From Cacajao melanocephalus (lineage: Eukaryota; Chordata; Mammalia; Primates; Pitheciidae): DNA of 64,000 bases. The notes beneath the pieces were generated by a model. The model was given only the letters and a program-made list of their open reading frames with translations, ran no database searches and was not told the origin of the DNA. Within the stretch, counting starts at the first letter, position 1. Each line of letters begins with the position of its first letter. The translations under genes and the position numbers were made by a program. Location of the stretch: contig CAUYLG010018025.1 in the NCBI GenBank assembly GCA_963573385.1, forward strand, positions 1 to 64,000, written 5' to 3'. Of this stretch, positions 37,560 to 49,899 are shown piece after piece.

Positions 37560-38690
37560 AACTCTTCACCAACAACCACCTCGGGTGATCCCAAACATCC
37601 TAAGTGTCTCAGTTGTTATCAAACTCAGGCTGCTCCGAGTGGCTTTTGTAGGCCATATTCCTCATATCCAACTGTGTATTACATATTTCCATCTAGGTAT
37701 TCCATAGTAATGCCACACTCAACATGCTCCAAACTTCAAACCACACCCTGTCTCCAGACCTTATGTGTTAATAATATGTCATTACCTTGCCCATATCAAA
37801 TTTCCCAAGGCAGAAACCTGAGTGCTACTCTTGCTCCTCCCTCTCCCTCAAACCTCTTGGGTTTAGACAACCACTGAGGGCTTCCAATTCTGCCTCCCAA
37901 ATATGTATCAGATATGTCCCCTATCTCCATCCCTACAACTATCATTCACATTCAGGCCACCACCATTCTTGCCCAAGCTACTGCAGCAGCCTCTAACCAC
38001 CATTGACCCATCAGCTACTGATCTCTCTTTTGTCAATCTCATCTCCCATGCCATTCCTGTGCTTAAAAACCTGACTGATGGGAGCCCTGCTTTGCTCAGA
38101 ATAAAGTCCAATCTCCCTTCCCTTGCCTATCAGACCCTCTGTGACCTATTTTCACCTCTCTCTAGCTTCATTCCTCACTACTATCTGCCCCACATTTCAT
38201 GCTCTACAAACAGAAACATAGTTGCAGTTCTCCCTTCACACACCTTGCTGTATCTCACCTCCAAGTCATTGCTCCAAGTGACCCTTCAATCAGCAGCGTC
38301 CTACCCCCCATAACCGCTACTTTCATCTAACACAGATTCTTCCTCGAGCTTAGCTCGTGCAGTGCCTCCTCCAGGAAGCCTTCACCATCCACTGCAGTTG
38401 GCTTCCTCACTGTTTAAAAAAGTTTAAAAAGTATTTCCAAAAAGATCAAGGAGATTAACAGATTCTGTCATGTTTTTTGTACCCTTACATATATTCAGGT
38501 CTCCCTAATTCACTCTGTCACAATGCACACTGCTTAACTTTACCATAGACCATACTACCTTTTATTATAGTTATCTGTTTCTATTATCTCATCACCGAAT
38601 GACAGCCTTCATGGGTGCAAAAATAACATATTACATCCCCAAACCCAGCCCGCAGTAGATGTTAAATAAACCATAAATAAATATCTTTAT
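37560..38690 (+). mobile_element. L2 LINE, sense, degenerate 3' half
   Basis: Carries the L2 series caggccaccaccattcttgcccaagctactgcagcagcctc, ctgtgcttaaaaacc, agaataaagtccaatctccc, tctgtgacctattttcacc and aggaagccttcacc, ending in ataaataaat sequence near 38690. All are heavily mutated and the frame is broken. Confidence 0.6.
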
Positions 38691-38794
38691 TAATAAATGA
38701 TGAAAAAACCCTTTGTTGATTTACTTCTTCTCCCCAACTTTTGAAGAGGTAAGACTGTTCAGCATGATCCTTCCTGTCCTCCCTTCCAAGGGAG

Positions 38795-39035
38795 TTCGGT
38801 GTCATGGTTAAGATCATGGTCTCTGGATTCAGGCACAGCTGAAGCATCTTAGCTCCTTCATTTATTAACTGGGGGAACTTGGGCAAGTTACTTAACCCCT
38901 CTGAGTTTCACTCTCCGCCATAGGCAAAATGAGGATAATAGAATCCACCTCATCTGATTATTGTGAGGCTAAAACAAGGTTGTGTATGGTTCTGTGCTTG
39001 GTACATAGTAAATGTTCTCCTAAAATTCCGGTTAT
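38795..39035 (+). mobile_element. MIR SINE, sense, near full length
   Basis: catggttaagatcatggtctctgga, then gggcaagttacttaacccctctgag, aaaatgaggataatagaatccacc and ttggtacatagtaaatgttc follow the MIR consensus from head to tail. Confidence 0.72.
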
Positions 39036-39839
39036 GATCATTCCTCCACCTTACTCCTTTCTTCAATTCCAGCCTGTGTTGTCCAAAGTCTGGCGAGAAG
39101 GCATGATTAAGGTTGGGAATGTGAGACAAATAAAATCTTTTTAGTGTGTATTTAACCTGAAGTTTCTGCATTTGTTCTTAGAAATGTTAAAAGAAAAGGG
39201 ACTTTGTTGTAATTCTAGCTGTCTTTATTTTTCTTCCAAGACAAAAGCATCACAAAAACACACAGCAGCAGCTAGCACACTGAGCAACTGCCAGTGAGCC
39301 TGGACCAAAGCAATGGTGCTGCTGCTCACGGCAGAGGGACCGAGCCACAGAGACAGAGCTCATTAATGCTAATGGCCTTTGTGCAGCTAATTAGCAGCAT
39401 ATCACATTCAATATTTACCCTTGTGTACCGACAAAGTTCCACTTTCTCCTTGGGAAGCAAGCTGTTTTGCTACCTGACTCACAAAACAAGGAAAACCTCT
39501 GATGCCAGACAACAGCTTCATGTCTGCCTGGATGGACTGGCTAGAGAGAGGGAAGCTGAGAGCCTGCCATCCCAGGAGGGAGGGAGCCTGTGGTTCTCAT
39601 TCCAACCCTGGGTGGAGTGTTGGGCAGCTGAAGTCTTCAGCCAGTGAGGGTGCCATTTTCATGATTCAACCACGCAGCCGTCAGCCCCAAGCACCCTTCC
39701 ACAATCACCATGTGCTCAGCCTCCTCTTCCTTGCCTTAGAGAAGGTGTTTCTCTGGGAGAAACAGGGCCTGGGAGAAGAAGGTGAATCGCCAAGAAAGGG
39801 ACTTTGGGGGCCTGTCTAGGCAGAAAGCTCCTAGAGACC
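39036..39839. other. Unassigned, possible conserved regulatory stretch
   Basis: No named repeat. 39355-39420 is dense in homeodomain-type words (cattaatg, ctaatgg, gctaattagc) with a cctttgtg SOX-like core. See findings. Confidence 0.35.
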
Positions 39840-40125
39840 TGTCCACAATCCACTCAACAACCTTCAACAACCTTTAACAGAGCTCCTAAACTGAGCCATG
39901 CCATATGCCAAGGGCTGGGGACACAAAGATGGGCAAGACAGTGGGCAAGTCCCTGTTCTTGGGAGCTGTCAATCAACCTGAAGACTGACCTGCAGCAATT
40001 ATGATACAAAGTGATAAGGAAGGTGCAGAGCTGAGTCTGAGGGAAAGAAAGGACTACTCAGGTCAGACCAGGGAGATCAAGAGGGCTGCATGGAGGAGAA
40101 ATCACTAAGCTGTTGAAGCACCTTG
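39840..40125 (-). mobile_element. L2 3' part, antisense
   Basis: ggctggggacacaaagatgggcaagacag, cctgttcttgggagctgtcaatc and gataaggaaggtgcagag follow the reversed L2 3' end order. Confidence 0.5.
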
Positions 40126-41849
40126 AGCCCACTTCTATCAGAGTGCTGTCACATTCCCTGTCCTCTGAAGCAGCAGACTTGGAATCTGAGGATGTGTCAC
40201 AGCTCTGGTCCGGCATGAAGTGATGCAGACATGGATGCTGCTTTAGATAATAGGATGTGCTTTGGAGACCAGCAGGCTAATAATTGCTCCATTAGCAGGA
40301 ACCTGGGCTTGATTCTCTCTGAGGTCTCCCCTTTCAGCTCACTGTAGCATTCTTTGAAGGTCCTTCCCAGTTCCCACCCACCATCTTGCTCCACAAGCAA
40401 ATGCTCATCACATAGATGACCACAGGGCTGGTGGTTTCTCATCATGCCCCAAGGGATATGGGCTTGAAGCCAGTCCCTCAACCCTATAAATTGCTTGGTT
40501 GGCCAATGCCCAGCTGCTAAATGCATTGGAGTTCCTGCTCTGCCACCAACCATATCCAAGTTGAAACTGTCCTGGGGCCATGCATAACACCAAGAAAGAG
40601 AGCGTCCTACACACCCCCATGGAAATGTGGAGGGCTGGGCAGTCTCCGCTTTAAGGTAGGAGCTGAGACTAGATGATGGTCTCTTGCTGCAAAGGTAACC
40701 ACAGAACCAGTGGCTTCTCATCAAACACCAGTGCCTGACCACCCACTCATCATACTCATAGACACACACATACCATAGCCTCTTGTCAGCTTCTGTTTTT
40801 AGAGCATCACTGAAGACTGTGTAGGTGAAGTTGTCCAACAAGGCTTCATAGATGGGCTCCCTGCTGGCCGTTCTCTTTGAGGTGAAAGGATTGCAGATCA
40901 AGCTGTACTGTCAGAGAAGAACTCAGTGTCAGTCACCACATTATGTGCTGCTATATAGCTGAGCCTACACAAGGAAGTTGCAGGATCAATGTGGGGGCTG
41001 GCTTTTCCCCAGTGGATCATTCCCATGGAGCTCTCCACAGGCCTGAACTGGCCCAAGGAATTGAATTAGACCACAAAAGGATGCCTTGCCCCACCTAGCC
41101 CTGCCCAGCCTGCTACCTGGAGCTGGCTTCTAAGTAGAAAAGGAGACTGCACAGTTGGCACAAGCTGGTGCCTACTTCTAGATCTCTGTTGCCCTGAAGC
41201 TGTTTCTGTGTTATCCCAGCAGCTTTCCCGGTCTCTATGCCTTTCATTCTCTCCTTAGGTGAGCCTAAGGGCATTGTTTCAGGACAAAACTAGACAAACA
41301 GCTGAGAGTCCCGCCCTGGTAAGTCCCAACCCTTCCCCGCTGGCCGGGTCTGGGATACACCCATACTTACGGGAGCCACACACAGATGTCCAGCTTGACT
41401 TAGGCTGGGCTACTTCCTTCACATATAATGGTCCTCTCCCCCTACAACATGCACATACACACAGAGCCTCCCAGAAAACTGCGTTGGCTTGCTCAGAAAA
41501 GGGAATGCACATAATTTTCAAATGTCAGAGATGAGAAGAAATCTAGAAGTCATCCAGCTTAACATCCTCTTGACAGATGGCTGGAACCAAAGCCTAGAAA
41601 GGAGGATCAACTTGCCTTCTGTCACCTGGCATGTTCCTAGCACGCTCTTGTCTCCTGGCTCCCAGAGCAATGCTCTTCTCAGACCATCAAGTTGCCTCCT
41701 GCTCTGTACCTTCAGCAACCACAGCATCAGCTTCTGCTCAGGTTCTTCCCTCTAATGCAGAGTTGGTCAGAAGCTGGCAATTATGACTGATAAGGGGTTC
41801 TGAGATTTAGCCTCCATCTGAAGAAGCCAGGCTATGTGGTATGCTGGTT
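40126..41849. other. Unassigned; longest open frame of the window on the minus strand
   Basis: A 234-codon minus-strand frame spans 40197-40901. Its first ~45 codons are bordered by acceptor-like and donor-like sites (see findings). The rest has an internal imperfect repeat (about 40415-40445 and 40692-40722) and no domain that I know. No named repeat covers it. I do not call it a gene. Confidence 0.4.
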
Positions 41850-42386
41850 AGCACAGGGAATCAGAATATGCCATCCAAAATATGCCATTGAAGGCAATTA
41901 AGATGCAGCAAATGCAGAAGGAGCTCTCTACCCTCTCTCGATCTGCCTAGAAGCAGTGCATCATTTTCCCTTTGTGAAGATGTTCTCCTTCCCTGTTCTG
42001 TACAGTGAACAACTCTTAGACACAAAATGTCAGCACCAAAATGAGTCTACATAAGTAAACCTTACTAAAATAACCCTTATCTTCCCTCAAATATTGGTTT
42101 TCCTCATATATTTACCTTCCCACAGTAAACTGTGAGCCTAACCACCCCTTAACCTGTTTCCCTTGTGCTCCACATTTTATTACCCTTTGTTAAGACGGTA
42201 CATAAGCCCCAAATTCTAATACCCCTTTGAGTTGCTCATCATTGAGCTCTTCCACATGTGTGACTGTTACACATGTAAATAAACTCTGTATTTTTCCTCC
42301 TGCTAATCTACCTTTTGTCAGTTTAATTCAAAGTCTCCAGGCACTAAACATAAGATGGTAGAAGACAAATATTTTCCTCTCTTACA
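41850..42386 (+). mobile_element. ERV-type LTR, sense (family not assigned)
   Basis: gaatatgccatccaaaatatgcc, gaaggagctctctaccctctctcgatctgcctagaagcag, gtctacataagtaaacc, ggtacataagcccc, gtaaataaactctg and a terminal cttaca follow the same order as the LTRs at 27.5-30.6 kb. AATAAA at about 42280 would be its poly(A) signal. Confidence 0.5.
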
Positions 42387-42404
42387 TTAGGAACCCAGTT
42401 ATAG

Positions 42405-42600
42405 CATCACGTAGGTCTGAATCCCAGTTCAATCACTAAGCAGTGGTATAACCTTGGCAGGTTACTTTACCTCTCTGGGTCTCAGTTTCATCATCTGCTA
42501 AATGGAATGATAATATAATCTACCTCACAAATTGTTGTACACATTAAAAGAGCTAATATTAAAGAACATGTCACAGAGTAAGCACTATATGAACCTAGGA
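42405..42600 (+). mobile_element. MIR SINE, sense
   Basis: gaatcccagttcaatcactaagcag, ttggcaggttactttacctctctgggtctcagtttcatcatctgctaaatgg and agagtaagcac match the MIR head, core and tail. Confidence 0.76.
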
Positions 42601-42635
42601 TATTATTATTATTAGGGTGCTTATTATAAATGCAT

Positions 42636-42735
42636 ATTCAAGTTCTCACCCTAAGAGAATCTGATTCAATACATCTGTATTGGGAAACCATTATCTGCAT
42701 TTTAGCAAACACTGCTGGTGACTTTAATGGGAGTG
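42636..42735. mobile_element. MER5-like (hAT-Charlie) fragment
   Basis: gagaatctgattcaatacatctg followed by atctgcattttagcaaacactgctggtgac resembles one half of a MER5-type nonautonomous hAT element. The orientation of these near-palindromic elements is hard to set. Confidence 0.4.
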
Positions 42736-42865
42736 TGGGGGGTGGGTGGCTCCAAGGGCAATATCAGGAGAAATCTTGCTTTCAAGATTGGGGAAGTGTG
42801 TATTGATCCCATTCTAGTATGTAAAAGGCTTTCAATGACCCTATTAGCTTTCTTGTCTGAATCCC

Positions 42866-43043
42866 TACACCTATATTTCTCAAAGTTGTCTCCTGCCCAG
42901 GAAGGCTTACTAAAAAAGACTGATTCTCAGGCCTCGTCCCAAACTTCTGATCCAACTCTTGAGCTAGGCTTTGGGAAACAGCCTTTTAAATACTACCCTC
43001 CTCCCAAGGTAACTCAGAGGTGCACTGAAGTTTGGGATTCACT
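42866..43043. mobile_element. MER5/MER20-like (hAT-Charlie) element
   Basis: Left part ttctcaaagttgtctcctgcc and right end gaagtttgggattcactg are inverted relatives, as in hAT-Charlie MITEs, with a ctgattctcaggcctcgtcccaaacttctg middle. It accounts for part of the 193-codon plus-strand frame here. Confidence 0.5.
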
Positions 43044-45859
43044 GACAAAGAGTGGGTTTCCATGGCCCAGCCCAGCCCAGCATGTTGGAATGCTGACCAC
43101 TGAAGATCCCTGTGGATCGGCACTGCTGACAAGAGAGCCCTGGGTTGTCCTTTGCTCCCCCTCACTTCACCCACTCAGGCTGCCACTCCATAGATCTTGT
43201 TCCCAGCCTGGGTGGCATTTCCATGACAGCCCCTCATTTCCTGCCAAGAACAGAGCTGGCCTCTCTGATCCATTGGCTCTCTGCCCAGCCAGGCAGTAGG
43301 TGGCATCCTTGAAGACCACTTTGCCCTCTTCTCCCTCCAGACTTTGAGGCTGCGCTGCAGAGGGAGAAGAGGAGATCAGGGGCATCATTTAAGAGGCTGC
43401 TCAGACCAAGCATAGGGAGCGGCCAGGAAGACAATCCTCAGCCCAGACAGCCCCTCCCACCCTGCCCAGACCTCCATGTACTCATGCAAAGATAATTCAG
43501 TTACCGGGAATGCAGACTGGAGAGATAACCTAATTTGAAACTGAAACCATCTGAACTAGGGAGGGAGGCTGGGGTACAGGAAACGGCTTTTACCAACCCG
43601 GGAAGGAAGGCTGAAACAGTAAACAGGGAAAGGGGGACTGGGTAGAGAAACAGTAGGTGGCTGCCCAGAAAGGGTTATTGCTGGGGCTTGAATGTTGTGA
43701 GAGGGAACTCCCACCCTCAGCCAATCCAAGGGTTCACTCATCCCTGTGAAAGCCTCTGTGAATTCGCTTTTTCTAGAGTGTTCAGGTAGCCACCATCTGG
43801 CTTATACAGCCATCCAGGGAGGAGATAAGTAGAGAAACCTTTAAAGTGTCAGGAAGGAAAAAAACTTTTCTGAGGTTTAATTTGAGTCATTGATCACCAA
43901 CTACCCTAGGAACAAGTTATTTCAGTGTGAGCCATCATCTGTGAAAGCTGGTGGCTTGGCTGCTGCAGGATCCTCAGGGGAGGAGGCTTCTGTGATACTC
44001 AGATCAAGGTCAGAGGCCTGGGGACCCTTCCTCCCCATCTTCTTCCTTCATACCAGAGAACCAGCACTGGGCAAAGTCCAGAGCGGCGTCCCTCCTCCTT
44101 CAGCCCAGCTGCAGGGCCCCTTCTATAGTCTCATATCCTTTGTTGCCTGGAAGTTCTCCCTGCAGTCTCATTTCCATATACCTGCATCTTTGGAGGGAGA
44201 TGCTACAGTGGAAGCAGGCTAACTTGCCTCTGTAAAGAAAAGGAAGTGACTAAATTCTTGGAGAGCAGTTCCTTCCATTTATCAATATCTACTTTTTCTC
44301 CTGGCTTAGAGATCTTTCTCTGCAAACGATATGTCTTTTTGATAACCCACCTATTGCATATCAGATGAGTGCAGGACAGTGAAGACCAGTCCTCAGACAT
44401 TTTACACTAGATCTGTAGTCTGAAACAACAGAACAGGAGCCCACTCACTCTGCAGGTACCAGCTAGTGGGAGCAGACATGGAACCGCCAGATTCACTGTG
44501 GAGAGTGGAGGTAGAAGTTGGGGTAGGAGGTGGCTGCACCCTGCCCTGGGGAACAGCTGCCTCTGAGCAGCCCTGGAAGCTCCTATATTAATTAGGCAAA
44601 GGACAATCCAGCAATGAAGGAGTTAAGCAACAGCCAAGCATCTCCCCCTACCCCCTTCCACTGGACCCAGATGAATAACCAATCAGTAAAATGACCCCAA
44701 TGGAAGGAGTCCAGAATCGTCCACTCTGATCCCAGGAGGTATCTGTACTCCTCACAGCACAAATCAGATCACTCAGAGTGAGGGTGGGGCTGGAGGGTGG
44801 AGGGGAGAACAGAGAGAAGACATTGCCTGGGAAGGGACTGGCCTAGGGCAGAACCTTCAGCTTCTGGGGCCTGAACCTGGAATTTTTATTAGAAGGGAGA
44901 GCTCTCTGATGGACCTGACCCCTCTGAGTCTGCATGTCTGCACTTTTTTCTTGAGAATTTGTTAGTGCTTAAGAAGAGGCGTTCCCTGTGGACTTGTCTT
45001 TCCCTGGTGTGGTAAGGCAACGGAGAGCCTTCTCCTGGCAGCTAGTCCCTCACCGGAGCTGTCAGGATAAGATAAATTACTAGGAGGAAAATAAATCAGA
45101 TTTGTGAGAGCATCGGAAAGGCTGAGCCCCCCGGAGTCTGACAGAAACCAGAGACCCCCACCCCTCCACTCTGGTGGAAGCACCCACTCACGCTCTCTGC
45201 TGGCTTCGACTATGCCCAACTGTCCCCACAGCTCCCCCCTCTCCTGGCCCCAGCTCCTGCCCAGTGAGAGGAGAGAGCTGCCGTTTGGCCTCCCCTAACG
45301 CCCCTCAGGGTCCTTGCCTGGGGCATGGTCCTTGGGAAAGGCCTGCAGATTTATAGGCCTCAGCTGCGGACATTCCACCCTGCCATTCCTACCCCTCGCA
45401 GCCTCTGAGCACCCTCCTGAGTCCCTCTCTCTCTCTTAGCAGTGCCCACGGTGTCTGTCTGATGGGCATAGGGCAGGAAGGGGAGGCTGACCTCTGGATC
45501 CAGAGACTCCCAGCTTGAAGGGGTCACTCTTTCCTTAGGCTGGAGTGCCATTCTCTTGGGACCTGCACTGCTGTGACCTGATAGTAGCTCAGAAGGGCCT
45601 GTTTATGAAGAAAAAAAAAAAAAAAGGCAGGACTATTCATTTCATTACAGGCCCAGCCGTGGAGCAGGGGCCCTTTCCTCTCTAGAATATTCTACCCTGT
45701 AATAAACTTCAGGCTAAGCCTGCAGCGGCAGTACTCAGGAAACCCCACCTCCTCAAACCAGATTACATGTCCCCAGTTTGAGAACAATGTGAGCTAAGTC
45801 TAATAAAGTCATAAAGATGTCAATGGGTTGTTTGTGTGGGAAGAGACAATGGCTGGAGG
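43044..45859. other. Unassigned sequence, no gene established
   Basis: No named repeat. A minus-strand frame at 44203-44400 has an acceptor-like border just upstream of an ATG (see findings). Overlapping GATA words lie at about 45066 (gataagataaatt). A16 run at 45611-45626. Confidence 0.4.
45611..45626. repeat. A16 homopolymer
   Basis: Sixteen consecutive A with no Alu or L1 body beside it. Confidence 0.95.
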
Positions 45860-45990
45860 TGGAAATGTGGTATCGTGAAAAAGACTGCAGACTTGCACAC
45901 AGGAGACTTGGGTCTGGGCCTCGCAGCTCATTATCTCAGCAGGGACCCCGACCTTGTTCCTCTTGACCTGGAGGAAGCCTGGGTTCCATC
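45860..45990 (+). mobile_element. MIR-like fragment, sense
   Basis: tggtatcgtgaaaaagactgcagacttg and gagacttgggtctgggcctcgcagc resemble the MIR head. The rest is weak. Confidence 0.35.
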
Positions 45991-46457
45991 ACTGGCTGCT
46001 GAATTCTCTCTGACAATGAGTTAGGGAGCTTCCTTGGAAGCTAAATTCATTGTTAAAATAATTGTTAAAGAATAATGGGTGTAGAAAGCTAATTGAGAAC
46101 ACAGAGGGAGAATGAGGAATGAGAGATCTGGGACACAATCTGAGAGCTGGGGGCTGGCATCCAGCCCAGGAAGCAGTGCTGTGTTCCTAGGGCCAAGAGG
46201 CCCAAGAGTTCAGCCAGCCGTCCTTACCCAGAGCCAGGTCCTGGAGAAGCTCTTGGTAGGTGATGCTCCAAGGAAGGCCAGGGACCCAGGAACTCCCAGT
46301 AGATGCCTCAGGCTCCTCCTCAGGAAAGTGGTGTCCTGGACTGGCTCCCTGTCTGCTGGGGCCCGGCCACCTGACTGGGGCACCTGGCTGTCACCATGCC
46401 TGAACCATCTGACCTGAAGGTGATTTAGCTCAAACCTCCACCGGGTGGCAGAGCAGT

Positions 46458-46640
46458 CGGGCATGGTAGAAAGAGCACCAGGGTCCTGGTGGTTAGCTGG
46501 GCACTCTTGAGCAGGCTGTTGACCCCCTGGTGAGCCCCGACAGGCCATGTGTAAAACATTGCTAAAACATCTGTACTTTGCAGGGTTGTTCTAAGGATCA
46601 GATGCAACAAATGAGGAGCACTGCAGACAGTCTTCAGCAG
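46458..46640 (+). mobile_element. MIR-like element, sense
   Basis: gcatggtagaaagagcaccagggtcctgg and the later gcagggttgttctaaggatcagatgc match the MIR head and tail. Confidence 0.5.
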
Positions 46641-48134
46641 CAATGGGTAGTTATCTTGTGTTAGTTATTAGACAATATTATTTATTTTATGCAGTCTCAT
46701 AAACAGTATGAATAAGGAGGAGAACAATGTCCACCCCTCAGGGTAACCATTCTTCAGAGGCAGATGAGACCAGGAGTGATGGTAGCTCCTTCTCCTAACT
46801 TCGTCCACTCTCTGCACACCTTCCTCTCCCAGGCAGGACACAGGAAGCCAGAACCTACAGGTGAGCCCAGTGGTGGATCCAGCAATGAAAATGTGGAGAA
46901 AGCAGAGAGAGAGAAAAAACCAAAGTGTCTTGGAACCATTCACGTAAACTGTTTAGACTCCGAGGGCGAAAGATTAATGTGAAAATCCCATTCCGAGAAG
47001 CTAGTGGCCATACATCAGCAAGCGCCTTCAAGATTGGATATGAATCTGAGTTTTGGGGGAAAGTAAGTAATGTGCCGATGCAGGAATCACAGCTCTGAGA
47101 GAGATGAGACAAAAATCTCTCTCTCCTCATCATGCAGTCAAGCCCAATTTATGGCTCATATTTCTGGCGAAAGTGTCTGAGAGAAGCAGAGTCCAGCAGG
47201 CACCGAGAGTGGTCTGACCCGGGAACGGGCCTCTCTGGAAGGAAGAAGGAGGAAGCAGACCTGCGTGTGCATGGCTACAAGAAGGGGCCACTGTGGGGGC
47301 AGCCAGTGGGCACTGGCAGAGGGACACCTTTGGCTGGGCAGCCAAAGAAGCTCAAAGTACTGCAGTTGAAAGAAAAATGTCCTTATCCACCTAACTATTC
47401 TTTGAGACCAGGCAGAGAAATTGACAATGTTGATTCATTTAGCTCAGCAGTATTCAGGTCAAAATCAATCTTGTCAAAAATCCATCACCCACACTCAATA
47501 AGTAAGAAAAGGGATACAGGCTCCAGGGGGAATCAATCACACCCCAACAGGGAGCAGCCGAAAACAGATCTATTATGGCCCTTTGATGGAGGCTTCCATT
47601 ACCCAACATGCTATTTCCTGAATGCACCCTGGGGACCCCACCCAAGGTCATGGGCACTTGCCCCAGCCCCAAGCAGTAGCCAGAATTAAGATGGCCCAAG
47701 AACAGGTGGTCACTCTACTGATTATCTCTCTGCTTCCCGAGAGTCAACATTCAGCAGGGTGGCACCGCCCAGCAGAAGTCATTTCATACATTCCTTGACT
47801 TCAAGAATCATTGTCACGTAACTCTCCCACTGTCCCCAAATCACTGTGGCTGCCTCATATCTGTAGGAAAGGGACATAATAGCAGCTTAGCAACTTCTCC
47901 AGTGGACCAAGCTAAGGCTGCTTCAGTCCCCTGCTGGGAAAAGCTGAGTGGCCCCTGCAGAGATTCCCAGTCTTAAGGAATCACATGATGCAGAAGCCAA
48001 GAATTGTATCTTTGTCCCTGGGCCAGAATCCAGCATCCCCTGAGGGTGGTGTTATGGCACCCCTGACTCTTCCAGACTCAAAGGAAGTATGTGAGTGGGG
48101 CCACAGAAAGTTCCTTGGGAGCCCAATGATGGAG
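46641..48134. other. Unassigned sequence, no gene seen
   Basis: No named repeat. A 185-codon plus frame at 47132-47689 has no domain, and its composition shows no coding bias that I can see. Confidence 0.45.
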
Positions 48135-48315
48135 AGGCCTGGGTCACATCCCCACCATTCACTAGCTATGTGAGTTTGAGCCAATTATTAAACTTCCATA
48201 TGCCCCACTTTCTCATACGTAAAATAGAAATCATAACAATGCGTATCTCTAAGGATTGTTGAAGATTCAATGGGACTTCATATGTGGAGAACTGACGTAT
48301 AGATAGTGCTGAGTC
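48135..48315 (+). mobile_element. MIR SINE, sense
   Basis: ccattcactagctatgtgagtttgagcc, ctttctcatacgtaaaatagaaatc, aaggattgttgaagattcaatg and gatagtgctgag follow the MIR order. Confidence 0.65.
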
Positions 48316-48414
48316 GGTGAAAACTCTCATTAGACAATGGTTCCTTCTGGTACTGGGTCTTTGCTTGTCTTTCCATCTTTCCACCACAAACAACTTCTAG
48401 AAAGTGTTGACATC

Positions 48415-49410
48415 GTTCATTCATTCATCTATACATTCAGCAAGTATATATTGAGCATCGACTATTCTAGACCTGTTCTAAATGCTGGAGGGACAGTGTA
48501 CACAGGAGGTGGCAGGGGACAGATAACCTATAATCAAATAAAATAATTGCAGATAACAATAAACAGGAAAATTAACTAGAGAGTGACTGGGATGTAATGG
48601 GGGAATATTTAAAATTGATACACCAAAGTCCTCTCTGAGCTAGAGCTGTTTGAGTTGAAGCCCAAATGCTAGGAAGAAGTCAGTCACATGGAGATCTGGA
48701 AGGAGGATGTTCCAGGCAATGAGAATATAGGGAGCTGCTGGGAGAGCTGGGGAGAGCTGAAGGAGAGAATGGCATGGAGAGTAGATGGGAGAGATCAGGC
48801 AGGCCTGAGGAGGTCATGCCAGGACACTGTGTCTTTAGTCTAGATGCAATGTGAAGCCGCTGGAAGGGATGTCTGATAATGTATGGTCAAAAGCACATGA
48901 AAGGTGCTATTTGGAAAATGGATTGAAGCAGGACATGAGCAGAAGTAAGATGAATTAGGAGGCTTTTGCAGAGCTCAGGGGAGGAAGGTGATAGTTTTGT
49001 TTAGGGAAGCAGCGTAAATAGGTACTAGGGTATGGGAAATATTTAGGAGGTAGAGACAATCGCATTTGCTGATAAATTAGATGTGGAAGATGAGAGATGA
49101 CAGGAATCAAGGATTTCTCCAGTTTCTGTTTTGAACCACTAGATAGATGGGATACTAATTACTGTTAAGGGGAAGACTCAAGGAACGGGTTGGAATGGGA
49201 AGTGCAATTAAGAGCTCTGTGAGAGTTAAAGTACATATTAAATATCCAAGTGGAGATGTCATGTATGAGTGGTTAGACTTGGGAGTTATTGGTTAATGGA
49301 TGTTATTTGAAGTCACAGGACTGGGTGAAATCAGCAAGGCAGAGAGTGTAGCTAGAGAATGGAGGAGGGGAAGCCTGAGCCCCCACGAAGTTCATTTGGA
49401 GGAATTCTGA
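48415..49410 (-). mobile_element. L2 LINE, antisense, ~1 kb
   Basis: Starts with the reversed L2 end cattcattcatctatacattcagcaag, passes gatgttccaggcaatgagaatat, tgtgaagccgctggaagg, gcaggacatgagcagaag, aatatccaagtggagatgtcatg and gactgggtgaaatcagcaaggcagagagtgtag. All are in the order of reverse-complemented L2. Frames are broken. Confidence 0.67.
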
Positions 49411-49899
49411 TCCGAAACCCCCAGCCCTTTGAAGGTATATGGTTTCCAGGACAGAGTCACATGAGTAAGGGATGGAGATGGGGATTTGAGGCAAAGGGTT
49501 CTTGGGAGAACAACACCTGGAAGACAGGAATGACAGTCACCTTCTGAACACACATGTAGGGGCACAAGTTATGCTGGTCCAGCTTCTTCCTACAGGAAGG
49601 TGGGATTCTATTGTATGCAGACTTTGCTTGCTGAGTGAATATTCCTGAAACGTAGGTGGCATCAGGCCATTTATTCCACCAACATATTTGGGGAAGAGGG
49701 AAGAGGAGGAACTACCTTACACCCCCCATGCTATGCTGGGGTCCACCTGAAATCAACAAGATCCTGCTTTTTCCTTTTCCATGTGCTGCTGTCAGCAGGG
49801 GCGGGGGCTGCCCATTGACCGAGCAGTTCATCACACTCAGTCACATCCTGAGTCCCCTTCAGGGTCTGTCAGATGACTGAATAACTAGAGTAACCATGA
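49411..49899. other. Unassigned sequence
   Basis: No named repeat or exon seen between the two L2 pieces. Confidence 0.45.

Noticed and set aside
42718..43299. 193-codon plus-strand ORF
   Set aside because: Its middle is a MER5/MER20-like DNA transposon remnant. No domain or conserved start was seen.
47132..47689. 185-codon plus-strand ORF
   Set aside because: No family resemblance, no splice or promoter context, and low-complexity proline/serine ends.
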